Origin: Streptomyces sp. NBC_00390
GTDB lineage: Bacteria > Actinomycetota > Actinomycetes > Streptomycetales > Streptomycetaceae
DNA: 64,000 nucleotides
Direction of reading: 5' to 3'
Assembly: GCF_036057275.1 (NCBI RefSeq)
Contig: NZ_CP107945.1
Span: forward strand, 186,001-250,000
Shown here: positions 17,831 to 25,725 of the stretch, piece by piece
How positions within the stretch are numbered: the stretch's first letter is position 1
How the letters are laid out: each line of letters begins with the position of its first letter
Notes under the pieces: model-generated
The model's input: only the letters and a program-made list of their open reading frames with translations
What the model was told of the DNA's origin: nothing
Databases searched by the model: none
Translations under genes and position numbers: made by a program

Positions 17831-18814
17831 GGGGAACGGGTCGGACGGGTCCAGGAAGTACTGGGCGGTGCCGGTGATCCACGCGCGGCCGGTGACGGTC
17901 GGGACGACCGCGGGCAGGTGGCCGACCGTGGTCTCGCCGACAAGCCGGCCGGTGAAGTGGGTGCCGATGAACGACTCGTTGACGAAGGCGCGGCCGAGCG
18001 GGAGTTCACCGCGTGCGTGCAGCTGGGCCATCCGGGCACTCGTGCCCGTACCGCAGGGAGAACGGTCGAACCAGCCCGGATCGATCGCCATGGCGTGGCG
18101 CGAACGCACGGCGTCCGAGCCGGGGGCGGCGAGATAGACGTGCTTGACCCCGCCGATGGCGGGGTTCTCGGGGTGCACCGGACGGTCCTTCGCGTTGATC
18201 GCGTCCATGATCGCGAGGCCGGCGGCCAGCAGGTCGTCCTTGCGGGCGCGGTCGAAGGGCAGGCCGAGGGCGTCGAGGGAGACGAAGGCGTAGAAGTTGC
18301 CGCCGTAGGCGAGGTCGTAGGTGACCGTGCCGTGTCCGGGGACATCGGCCTTGCGGTCCAGTGCGACGCAGAACGACGGCACGTTGGTGAGCGTCACGGA
18401 CTGCGCCTCCCCGTCCTCGACCCGCACTTCCACGCTCACCAGTCCGGCGGGGGTGTCGAGCCGGACGGTGGTGACCGGTTCGGTGACGGGCACCATGCCG
18501 GTCTCGACCAGGACGGTGGCGACCCCGATGGTGCCGTGGCCGCACATCGGGAGCAGGCCGGACACTTCGATGAACAGGACTCCGTAGTCGGCGTCGGGAC
18601 GGGTGGGCGGCTGGAGGACGGCGCCGCTCATGGCGGAGTGGCCGCGCGGTTCGTACATCAGCAAGGTGCGGATGTGGTCGAGGTGTTCGATGAAGTGCAG
18701 ACGGCGTTCAGCCATCGTGGCGCCGGGGATCACACCGACACCGCCGGTGATGACCCGGGTGGGCATGCCTTCGGTGTGCGAGTCGACGGCGTGGTAGACG
18801 TGGCGGGTGCGCAT
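17813..18814 (-). CDS. 4-hydroxyproline 2-epimerase (proline racemase family)
   Basis: 333 residues from ATG 18814 (AAAGGAG about 10 bases upstream). It should convert trans-4-hydroxy-L-proline to cis-4-hydroxy-D-proline, the first step of bacterial hydroxyproline catabolism. The two active-site cysteines of the family are present: Cys91 in PMCGHGTIG and Cys254 in SPCGTGTSARM. Both Cys (rather than Thr) are compatible with epimerase or racemase; the neighbours (D-hydroxyproline dehydrogenase, deaminase) favour epimerase. It lies 55 bases after the deaminase gene, same strand. The stop codon abuts the right end of the tnpB element, so the last residues could differ from the ancestral protein. 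Confidence 0.93.
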   Translation of the reverse strand: MRTRHVYHAVDSHTEGMPTRVITGGVGVIPGATMAERRLHFIEHLDHIRTLLMYEPRGHSAMSGAVLQPPTRPDADYGVLFIEVSGLLPMCGHGTIGVATVLVETGMVPVTEPVTTVRLDTPAGLVSVEVRVEDGEAQSVTLTNVPSFCVALDRKADVPGHGTVTYDLAYGGNFYAFVSLDALGLPFDRARKDDLLAAGLAIMDAINAKDRPVHPENPAIGGVKHVYLAAPGSDAVRSRHAMAIDPGWFDRSPCGTGTSARMAQLHARGELPLGRAFVNESFIGTHFTGRLVGETTVGHLPAVVPTVTGRAWITGTAQYFLDPSDPFPGGFLL

Positions 18815-18869
18815 GGGGGTGTTCTTCTCCTTTCTGCTGACGTGTGACTGTGGAACCCGGCGTGCGCTG

Positions 18870-19772
18870 CTACATGTGGCCCGCGGCGAGCGCCTTTTCT
18901 GTGGCGGCGCGTACGGCGGCTTCCTGTTCGGCTTCCAGCGGCAGACGCGGGGGGCGGCAGGGGCCGCCGCTGCGGCCGGCCAGGTCCATGGAGAGCTTGA
19001 TCGCCTGGACGAACTCGGTCCGGGTGTCCCAGCGCAGCAGAGGGTGGAGGGACGAGTACAGCGGCAGTGCGGTCTGCAGGTCCCTGGTGACGGCGGCGTG
19101 GTAGAGGGTGGCACAGGTGGCGGGCAGAGCGTTGGGGTAGCCCGCGATCCAGCCGACCGCACCGGCCGCGGCCAGCTCCAGCAGGACGTCGTCGGCGCCG
19201 GCCAGCAGGTCGAGGGAGGGGGCGAGTTCGGCGAGCTCGTAGGCACGGCGGACATCGCCGCTGAACTCCTTGACGGCCACGATGCTGCCCTCGTGATGAA
19301 GGCGGGCAAGCAGGGCGGGGGTCAGGTCGACCCTGGTGTCGTGGGGGTTGTTGTACGCGACGACGGGCAGACCGCACCGGGCGACCTCGGCATAGTGGGC
19401 GAGGACCGCCCGTTCGTCCGCACGGTAGGCGTTGGGCGGCAGCAGCAGTACGGAACCGGCGCCGGCCTCGGCGGCCTGGTCGGCGAAGCGGCGGGCCTGG
19501 GCACTGCCGTAGGCGGACACGCCGGGCATCACCCGGGCCCCGTCGCCGGCGGCCTCGACCGCGGTGCGCACGACCTCGGCCCGTTCCTCGTCCGTGAGGG
19601 TCTGGTACTCGCCGAGGGAGCCGTTGGGGACGACGCCGTCGCAGCCGTTGGCGATGAGCCAGGCGACATGCTCGGCGTAGGCGTCGTGATCGACGGAGAG
19701 GTCGTCACGCAGGGGCAGGGCGGTGGCGACCATGATGCCGTGCCAGGGACGGGTTCGAGGTGCGAGTGCCAT
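18870..19772 (-). CDS. DHDPS/NAL-family lyase, probable 1-pyrroline-4-hydroxy-2-carboxylate deaminase
   Basis: 300 residues. A TIM-barrel aldolase-class protein with Schiff-base Lys168 in SIVAVKEFSGD and Tyr140 in VVAYNNPHDT, and the N-terminal NGSLGEYQTLTDEER substrate-loop motif. In hydroxyproline pathways this family member converts the product of D-hydroxyproline oxidation to 2-oxoglutarate semialdehyde with loss of ammonia. ATG 19772 has AGGAG five bases upstream. A promoter-like TAAAAT (19797-19802, minus strand) overlaps a GntR-type operator, so the deaminase-epimerase pair appears to be its own transcription unit. Confidence 0.85.
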   Translation of the reverse strand: MALAPRTRPWHGIMVATALPLRDDLSVDHDAYAEHVAWLIANGCDGVVPNGSLGEYQTLTDEERAEVVRTAVEAAGDGARVMPGVSAYGSAQARRFADQAAEAGAGSVLLLPPNAYRADERAVLAHYAEVARCGLPVVAYNNPHDTRVDLTPALLARLHHEGSIVAVKEFSGDVRRAYELAELAPSLDLLAGADDVLLELAAAGAVGWIAGYPNALPATCATLYHAAVTRDLQTALPLYSSLHPLLRWDTRTEFVQAIKLSMDLAGRSGGPCRPPRLPLEAEQEAAVRAATEKALAAGHM

Positions 19773-19790
19773 GGGACTCCTACCGTGAGG

Positions 19791-19806
19791 TGTGACATTT
19801 TACTGA
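19791..19806. promoter_or_regulatory. Candidate GntR operator, site 2, overlapping the deaminase promoter
   Basis: TGTGACATTTTACTGA. On the minus strand TCAGTAAAATGTCACA includes a -10-like TAAAAT, with TTGCCG 18 bases further upstream. Nearly the same 16 bases, TCAGTAATATGTCACA, occur at site 3 in the opposite orientation. Confidence 0.55.
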
Positions 19807-19880
19807 GCGGCGCGATGCGGCGGCAAGGGTCGTACGCCCTCGCAGGCCGGCCTCCTGAGGGAACGTCAGTGACCGGGGCT

Positions 19881-21341
19881 TCAGTTCGGTTGGTCGGCGG
19901 GATCTGCGAGGTTGTCGGCATCAGCGAGGTCGGCGAGATGACTCAGCGGCACCGGGCAGGACAGGGGTCGCCTGTCCTCGGTCGCTTCCTCGCCGGTGAG
20001 AGCGGCCACGGCGGGTCCGCACATCCTGCCCTGGCACCAGCCCATTCCGGCACGGGTCAGCAGCTTGACGGCACGCGTGTCGAGCGCCCCCAGCTCCTCG
20101 ACGGCCTCTCTGATCCGCCCGGCCGCCACCTCCTCGCAACGGCAGACGTCCGTGGTGTCGTCGAGCCACTGGGTCCAGCCCGGACCCGGGCGATGGGCTG
20201 CGCCCATCACGTCGGCGAACGCCCGCAGCCGGTCACGGCGGCCCACGAGGGCGGCGGAGGTGCTGGGACGTGGGAGGCCGTGCAGAGCGGACGCGATCGA
20301 GTGCGCCGCCAACTCTCCCTCGACAATTGCCAGTTCGGCTCCACCGATCCCACTGGTCTCCCCCGCCGACCAGACACCGGCCACGGACGTTCGCTGTTCG
20401 TCATCGAGGTGCAGTGCGATGGTTCCGTCCGTACGGGGACGGGTGGCACAGCCGAGTCCGGTCGCAAGCTCCAGCTGAGGCACCAGCCCGTGACCGACGG
20501 CAAGCGCGTCGCAGGGGATCGTACGGCCGGTTCCGTGCAGCGGCCGCCAGGTTCTGTCGAGCCGCGCGACGGTCACCGCCTCGACGCGTGCGGTGCCGTG
20601 GACGGCAGTGACCGCGTGCCGGGTGAGCAGTCGTACGCCGTGTCGCAACAGCGCACCGCCGTGCATCGCGCCCTCGGCGAGCTTCCCGGCGTTGCGCAGG
20701 AGTACCCCGGGCCGGCGGGCGTACGCCGGGTAGGCGGCGGCCTCCAGGACGGCGGGAACCTTCGCACCGGCGGACGAGAGTGAGGCGGCGACGGCGAGCA
20801 GCAGGGGGCCGCTGCCCGCGACAACGACCCTCCTGCCGGGCAGGACGAGAGAGGACTTGAGCATCGCCTGCGCGCCCCCGGCGCCCACGACTCCGGGCAG
20901 CGTCCAGCCTGGGAAAGGCAGTTGACGCTCGTACGCCCCCGTCGCCAGCAGCAGCGCGCGGGCCCGGACGGTGGTCGCGAGCTCGTCCGTCCCGGCGACG
21001 GCGTGCAGTTGCCAGGAGTGCCCGCCGTCACCCGGTCCGCCCTGTGGGAGGACGGTCCAGACGTGGTGCGCGGGCAGGTAGCGGACGCGCCCTGCCGCCT
21101 CCTGCGCATGCAGCCTGCGCTCACGGCCGGCGAACGCCCGCCAGGCGTGGTGCAGGGCCTCGGGCCGCCGGGCGCGCAACCCTGGAGTCGGATGCCGGTA
21201 GAACTGGCCGCCCGGCCGCTCCCCCGCATCGAGCAGCGTCACCCGAAGCCCGAGGTCCGCCGCCATGACGGCGGCTGCCAGCCCGGCCGGGCCGGCCCCG
21301 ACGACGGCCACGTCGGCCGGTTCAGACGGCGAGGTCTTCAT
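19881..21341 (-). CDS. D-hydroxyproline dehydrogenase, large NAD/FAD-binding subunit with [2Fe-2S] domain
   Basis: 486 residues from ATG 21341, which overlaps the small subunit gene by 20 bases. An N-terminal FAD-binding GAGPAGLAAAVMAADLGL, a second dinucleotide site VVVAGSGPLLLAVA, and a C-terminal Cys-rich BFD-like segment (DVCRCEEV ... GWCQGRMCGP) that should bind a [2Fe-2S] cluster. This is the architecture of the alpha subunit of multimeric opine/nopaline oxidases and of heteromeric D-hydroxyproline or L-proline dehydrogenases (PDH-type). It would pass electrons from the catalytic FAD subunit (21636-22802) to an acceptor. Confidence 0.88.
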   Translation of the reverse strand: MKTSPSEPADVAVVGAGPAGLAAAVMAADLGLRVTLLDAGERPGGQFYRHPTPGLRARRPEALHHAWRAFAGRERRLHAQEAAGRVRYLPAHHVWTVLPQGGPGDGGHSWQLHAVAGTDELATTVRARALLLATGAYERQLPFPGWTLPGVVGAGGAQAMLKSSLVLPGRRVVVAGSGPLLLAVAASLSSAGAKVPAVLEAAAYPAYARRPGVLLRNAGKLAEGAMHGGALLRHGVRLLTRHAVTAVHGTARVEAVTVARLDRTWRPLHGTGRTIPCDALAVGHGLVPQLELATGLGCATRPRTDGTIALHLDDEQRTSVAGVWSAGETSGIGGAELAIVEGELAAHSIASALHGLPRPSTSAALVGRRDRLRAFADVMGAAHRPGPGWTQWLDDTTDVCRCEEVAAGRIREAVEELGALDTRAVKLLTRAGMGWCQGRMCGPAVAALTGEEATEDRRPLSCPVPLSHLADLADADNLADPADQPN

Positions 21342-21639
21342 GGCCGGCGCCCTCCTGTGTGGTGACCGCGTCGCCCGGGCGGGCCGGAAGGAGGCAAGCG
21401 CGCTGGTTGGGACGGCCGTTGACGGTGGCCAGGCAGTCGAAGCACACGCCGATGCCGCAGAAGGCGCCCCGCGGTGCGCCGCCGTCGCGGGTGGTGCGCC
21501 AGGCGAGAATGCCCGCGGACCACAGGGCACCGGCGATGGTCTGGCCGGGCAGCGCGGCAACGGGCCTGCCGTCGAAGGTGATCTCGTACGGCGGCCCGGG
21601 CTCGGACCGCACCAGGAAAGCCGGTGTTCTTCTGCTCAC
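21322..21639 (-). CDS. D-hydroxyproline dehydrogenase, small (2Fe-2S) subunit
   Basis: 105 residues. A plant-type ferredoxin-like small subunit with cysteines spaced as in opine/D-hydroxyproline dehydrogenase gamma subunits: GAFCGIGVCFDCLATVNG then RAC about a dozen residues later. It overlaps the gene on either side (4 bases with the FAD subunit, 20 bases with the large subunit), so the three are translationally coupled and form one complex. Confidence 0.9.
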   Translation of the reverse strand: MSRRTPAFLVRSEPGPPYEITFDGRPVAALPGQTIAGALWSAGILAWRTTRDGGAPRGAFCGIGVCFDCLATVNGRPNQRACLLPARPGDAVTTQEGAGHEDLAV

Positions 21640-22802
21640 TGTGCCGCTCCTGCGGTATCGAAGCGCTCGGGTCTGAACGGCCCAAGGTCCAGGGCCGGTT
21701 GCTCACCGCGCAGCGCGGCGGCGATCAGAAGGCCGGTCGCCGGGGCGAGGCCGATGCCGGCACCCTCGTGGCCGCAGGCGTGGAACAGGCCAGGTACGCG
21801 GGGGTCGGGGCCGATGGCCGGCAGGTGGTCGGGGAGGTAGGGCCGGAAGCCGTGGTAGGCACGTATCACCCGCACATCCGCCAGGGCGGGGAACAGGGCG
21901 CGGGCCTGGCCGGCGAGCCGGTGCAGCGCAGTGGACGACAGACTCCGGTCGAAGCCGACGCGCTCACGCGTCGCACCGATCAGGACGGGTCCGGCGGGGG
22001 TGCCTTCGACGACCGCCGAGGACTGAAGTGCGGCGGAACCGCTGGCGACATCCGCGATGTAGTCGGCGGCGTACACCTTGTGGCGGACAACGCGCGGCAG
22101 CGGTTCGGTGACCAGGACGAAGCCGCGGCGCGGGAGGACGGGCAGGCGGGTACCCGCGAGACGGGCGAGGTCGCCGCCCCAGGTGCCCGCGGCATTGACG
22201 ACGGCGGGTGTCATCAGCTCGCGGCCCGGGGTGCGAACCCCCCTGATCCGGCCGCCCGGTGCGGTGAGGATACCGGTGACTTCCTCACCGAGCACGACGG
22301 CAGCACCGGATTCCCTTGCCGCGCACAGCAGGTGGGCGGCCGCGCGCGCAGGCTGGACCTGAGCGTCCTGCGGGTAGTGGAATCCGCCGGCGAGGCCGGG
22401 CGCGAGATGGGGTTCGAGGTCGTGCAGGCGGTCCGCGGTGATCTCGTGCGCCTCGACCCCTGCCGTGCGCTGCGCCGCGGCGAAGTCGCCCAGAGCGGTG
22501 CGGGCGGTCTCGTCGTACGCGACGACGAGACCGCCCTTGGGCTCGTACTCGGTCTCCGGTGGGAGCGTCTCGGCGAGTTCGCGCCACAATCGGGTGGACA
22601 GCAGCGCGAGTTCGAGCTCCGGTCCCGCCTCCTTGTCGGAGACGAGGAGATTGCCTTCCCCGGCGCCGGTGGTGCCGCCCGCGGCTGAGCCACGGTCGAT
22701 CACTGCGACATCCAGTCCGGCGCGGCTCGCGTAGTACGCACACGCCGCTCCGACGACGCCGGCGCCGATGATGACGGCGTCCAGGGTGTGTCTGGTGGGC
22801 AC
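21636..22802 (-). CDS. D-hydroxyproline dehydrogenase, catalytic FAD subunit (DAO family)
   Basis: 388 residues from GTG 22802. A DAO-family flavoprotein with AVIIGAGVVGAACAYYASRAGLDV at the N-terminus, a glycine-rich AAGGTTGAGEGNLL, central VVNAAGTWGGDLA and C-terminal GHEGAGIGLAPATG. It oxidises the imino acid ring, here most likely cis-4-hydroxy-D-proline, to the pyrroline. There is no Shine-Dalgarno; a TATTAC -10-like sequence lies 5-10 bases upstream, so the mRNA may be leaderless. First gene of the three-subunit operon; operator site 3 overlaps its promoter. Confidence 0.9.
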   Translation of the reverse strand: MPTRHTLDAVIIGAGVVGAACAYYASRAGLDVAVIDRGSAAGGTTGAGEGNLLVSDKEAGPELELALLSTRLWRELAETLPPETEYEPKGGLVVAYDETARTALGDFAAAQRTAGVEAHEITADRLHDLEPHLAPGLAGGFHYPQDAQVQPARAAAHLLCAARESGAAVVLGEEVTGILTAPGGRIRGVRTPGRELMTPAVVNAAGTWGGDLARLAGTRLPVLPRRGFVLVTEPLPRVVRHKVYAADYIADVASGSAALQSSAVVEGTPAGPVLIGATRERVGFDRSLSSTALHRLAGQARALFPALADVRVIRAYHGFRPYLPDHLPAIGPDPRVPGLFHACGHEGAGIGLAPATGLLIAAALRGEQPALDLGPFRPERFDTAGAAQ

Positions 22803-22805
22803 GTC

Positions 22806-22823
22806 AGTAATATGTCACATTCC
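22806..22823. promoter_or_regulatory. Candidate GntR operator, site 3, at the dehydrogenase operon
   Basis: AGTAATATGTCACATTCC (minus strand GGAATGTGACATATTACT) ends four bases before the GTG start and covers the predicted -10 region. A regulator bound here would directly block initiation. Confidence 0.55.
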
Positions 22824-22858
22824 ATCGACTGGGGGAAGGCGGCGCGCTTGATGACGCT

Positions 22859-25192
22859 TCAGGTGCGCAGCGGCCCCTCGCAGCGGTAAGTCGCGCTGCC
22901 GGCTTGTCCGTTGCTCCAGATCTCGACCGGCCCGAAGGAGCAGTTCATGTCGGCGAGGTTGTTGGATGCCGCACCGGCGCGTTCGAGGAGGAAGTGGTCG
23001 ACCGTCTCGGACATGTCCTTGAAGACCCGGTCGGCGCTGCCTGCGTCGGAGAGGTTCGCGGTGATCCGTCCGGTGCAGGTGAAGCGCCGCCTGCCGGGGT
23101 CGCCGCTGTCCGTGCAGACGGGATCGGCGTACGTGGCGGCGGCGAAGGCCGTGCGCACGGACTCCGAAGTGGCGTCCCTGAGCTTCTCGTTGGGCGTGAA
23201 CGTCGTATGGGGCACGTACAGCTCGTCGACCTTGGCGATCTGGGCGTCGAGGAAGTCGTCGTATGCGCGCTGCAGTGCCGGGTCGCCCCCGAGGCGGCTG
23301 CGCCAGGCGTCGAAGCCCGCGGGGTCGTCCGCCCTCAGATACCCGTACATCTCGCGCAGCAGCGCGGGACGCTCGGTCCACAGGTACTCGAAGAAGGTGC
23401 CGGCATAGCTGTAGAAGCGGAAGCCGTCCCCGGCGTAGGTGGCGTGCAGCAACTGGTTCACGCTCATCCGGGGCTTGCCTCCGGCCGTGTCGCCGATGAT
23501 GCTGCGGACCAGGGACTTGCGCACCGCGATGCCGTCGTCACGGGTGGCGCCGTCGAAGAACTCGGCCGTCCCCTCATCCATCGCGGTCGTCCGGTCACCG
23601 CTGTACCAGGGCCCTTCGCCGAAGTAGCCGGGCACGGCCCAGCGGCCGTTGAGGTAGTGGACGTACTCGTGGCGGAAGAGTTCCTCGAGCGTGAGCGAGG
23701 AGTCCTGCGGGACCCTGCGCTGATAGGTGTAGAAGGTGGCGCCGCGCTCGATGTAGATGCCGCCGTTCTCGGTGTCCATCCCGGTCAGGATCGGGTGGTA
23801 GACCTCGTAGTCGGCGCGCGATCCGTACAGCACGATGTTCAGCGAGGAGTTGGTGTCACCGGCCAGTGGCTCCTCGGCGCCCAGAACCCGGTGGAACTGC
23901 GCCCTGACCTGCTTGCTCGCGTAGTAGAGCTGGTCAACGGTCGCGCGGTCGAGCCCGGTGCGGACCTTCATCGCCCCGTTGTCGTAGGTGTACGTGTACG
24001 GGAAGATCTCGCGCTCGATGTCCTCCTTGCACACCGCGTAGGGCTTGCATGCCTCGTAGTAGCCCAGCCACGACACAAGCGCGGCCCAGGGGCGGCTGCC
24101 GTTACCGAAGTTGGTGCGCGCGACGGGCAGCAGGGCCCCGAGGTCGGGCACGATCCGGTTCTTGAGCGCCTCGACCTGGCCGAAGCGGCCGTACTCGCCG
24201 AGCGCGTCGCGCGCGACCCACTCGTTGGGAGTGCCCTTCAGGTGGGTGTAGCCGGCGAAGGCCCTGAAGGAGGCGCGGTACGAGGCGTTCTGGGCGACCA
24301 CGTTGTGGAAGGCCGTGTCCCGGTTCCCCGGGTAGATGCCGAGGTAGTTCACGGAGAGCGCGGCGAGCGCAGCACCGCCCCAGGAGGCGTCGTCGTACTG
24401 GCCCGCGTGATAGCGGTCCATCGTGGCCAGGACTTTTCTGATCAACCCCAGCTGACTGTGCCGCAGGCCGGGGGCGCTGCCTGTGTAGAGGGCCTCACGC
24501 AGGGTCTCGGCGTTGGTCCGCGTGACCTGGAAGGTGCGGGAGGCGGTGCCGAAGTCGTTGACGGCCCGCCGCAGCACTTCGGTGGTCGGGGCGTCGGTGA
24601 TGTCGATCTCTGGGCGCGAGAAGTCGTGGTACGCGACGGCGTGGAGATAGGTGAACATCTCCAGCAGGTGGGTGCCGTTGCGGCCGTCGTGGTGGGCGGC
24701 CAGTGAGGATATCCGGCGGCCGACGGCCTGGACATGGGTATCGGACATGACGGGCGCGAGCCGCGCGTCCCAGGACCATATGAGGCCGCTGAGGCAGCCG
24801 TCGGCGGTGACGGCCGGGTCGGCGAGGAAATCGGCGAGCTGGGCAGGCGCGAGGCGGGTGATGCCGTCGAGGCTGCACGGGACTCCGGCGGCAGCGGACT
24901 GCGTGCCGGGGGACGTACTCCCCTTCGCGAGGCTTTGACGGCCCGGGATGCGGCCCTGGGCCAACTCCCCTGGTGCAGGGGCCGGCTGGGCGCTGGGCTT
25001 CGGGGCACGGGCGAGGCGCTCGACCTTGTCGAACGGGTTGTCGCCGCCGGGGGCGGCGAAGGTGACGGGGGCGGGGGCGGCGGGATCCGTCCCTTGCGGG
25101 CCGGACGCTCGAGCGGTCTGCCCGAGCGCAAGGAGAGCGACGGCGACGGCCCCGGCGAGCAGGGACGTGCGCACGGATCTGGGCTGGGACAC
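22859..25192 (-). CDS. Secreted M9-family collagenase (zinc metallopeptidase)
   Basis: 777 residues from GTG 25192 (AGGAG seven bases upstream). A Sec signal peptide (LLAGAVAVALLALGQTARA) is followed by an M9N-type activator domain (about 130-390). The peptidase domain has the zinc site H508EYVH512 and the third ligand Glu540 in DEGTAEFF, 32 residues after the first His, the same spacing as Clostridium ColG. A C-terminal ~100 residues with two Cys pairs may be a small accessory domain; no PKD or collagen-binding repeats are seen. Substrate should be collagen or gelatin. Its 3' end is 57 bases from the hydroxyproline dehydrogenase start, and its promoter carries the shared operator. Confidence 0.9.
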   Translation of the reverse strand: MSQPRSVRTSLLAGAVAVALLALGQTARASGPQGTDPAAPAPVTFAAPGGDNPFDKVERLARAPKPSAQPAPAPGELAQGRIPGRQSLAKGSTSPGTQSAAAGVPCSLDGITRLAPAQLADFLADPAVTADGCLSGLIWSWDARLAPVMSDTHVQAVGRRISSLAAHHDGRNGTHLLEMFTYLHAVAYHDFSRPEIDITDAPTTEVLRRAVNDFGTASRTFQVTRTNAETLREALYTGSAPGLRHSQLGLIRKVLATMDRYHAGQYDDASWGGAALAALSVNYLGIYPGNRDTAFHNVVAQNASYRASFRAFAGYTHLKGTPNEWVARDALGEYGRFGQVEALKNRIVPDLGALLPVARTNFGNGSRPWAALVSWLGYYEACKPYAVCKEDIEREIFPYTYTYDNGAMKVRTGLDRATVDQLYYASKQVRAQFHRVLGAEEPLAGDTNSSLNIVLYGSRADYEVYHPILTGMDTENGGIYIERGATFYTYQRRVPQDSSLTLEELFRHEYVHYLNGRWAVPGYFGEGPWYSGDRTTAMDEGTAEFFDGATRDDGIAVRKSLVRSIIGDTAGGKPRMSVNQLLHATYAGDGFRFYSYAGTFFEYLWTERPALLREMYGYLRADDPAGFDAWRSRLGGDPALQRAYDDFLDAQIAKVDELYVPHTTFTPNEKLRDATSESVRTAFAAATYADPVCTDSGDPGRRRFTCTGRITANLSDAGSADRVFKDMSETVDHFLLERAGAASNNLADMNCSFGPVEIWSNGQAGSATYRCEGPLRT

Positions 25193-25725
25193 CGAGGGCT
25201 CCTGAGAAGGGAGGTGGGAGGTGGGTGCAACAGCGGTGCGGTCATCGCAAGCGGTCGGGCCGGGCGCACGAAGGTTGCCCTGCCCGCCCCGGCCGATGTG
25301 ATGTGACCCGTAACATAGTAATGTGACATTGCACTGACAACCCCTCAGCGCCACTGCCTCCCAGCGGAGTTGTCAGAACGGCCCGGTGTGTACGGGACAT
25401 GGCACGCGCCGAGCGGTGCCACCACTGGCCCACGGTCATGGCCCAGCGCACGGAATTCGCAGATGACCAAGATGCCGAGGACCCTCGTTGCACTCCCCCT
25501 GGAGAGGGATCTCCGTGCCTGTACGAGCCTTTGCCGCCTCGGCAACTGCCCTACCGCCCAGGAGGCTTGGGGCCGATGTCACCTAACGGCCCGGCGATGT
25601 CGCAGACGGGCTCGCCGATCGGGCAGGCCGGTCCCGGCTGCCCGTGAGGGAGATGACGGTTCCCGGCCATCATCGTTCGCTGCATGAGGAAGGCAATGAG
25701 GTTGTGAAGAGGATTGAGCGGGCCC
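25193..25725. other. 533-base intergenic region between collagenase and kinase genes
   Basis: Contains the collagenase promoter (25312-25340) and a long leader. An 82-codon plus-strand open frame at 25399-25647 has no recognised family and weak codon bias; I do not call it a gene. Confidence 0.5.
25312..25340 (-). promoter_or_regulatory. Collagenase promoter with embedded GntR operator (site 4)
   Basis: On the minus strand TTGTCA (25335-25340) and TATGTT (25312-25317) are spaced 17 bases apart, and the spacer holds AATGTCACATTAC, i.e. the GTGACATT core. This is the best sigma-70-type promoter in the cluster and places the operator between -35 and -10. Confidence 0.55.

Larger units (their letters stand above)
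16580..17877 (+). pseudogene. tnpB: tnpB RNA-guided nuclease gene with a -1 frameshift
   Basis: ATG 16580 opens a TnpB N-terminus (YRLRVSSAARTALLAEW, WIWNECVTRSKK, FAKSRAKALKDIK) that ends out of frame at about 17179. The RuvC part continues in another frame from about 17120: DIGIDWGVKE (first Asp), LAVEDFRPKFL (Glu), a C-x2-C...C-x2-C zinc ribbon (DCARCG, CTACG) and PRDKNSARVIL (last Asp). All catalytic residues are present, so only the shift, at a CCCC run near 17115-17125, breaks it. The frame passes through the right-end hairpin and stops at 17877 in flanking DNA. If the indel is an assembly error the gene is complete; otherwise it is inactive. Confidence 0.85.

Noticed and set aside
22904..24706. 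600-codon plus-strand open frame
   Set aside because: Antisense to the collagenase gene, whose catalytic motifs are clear.
25399..25647. 82-codon plus-strand open frame upstream of the collagenase promoter
   Set aside because: Composition only weakly coding and no recognised family; it could be real, but I cannot support it.
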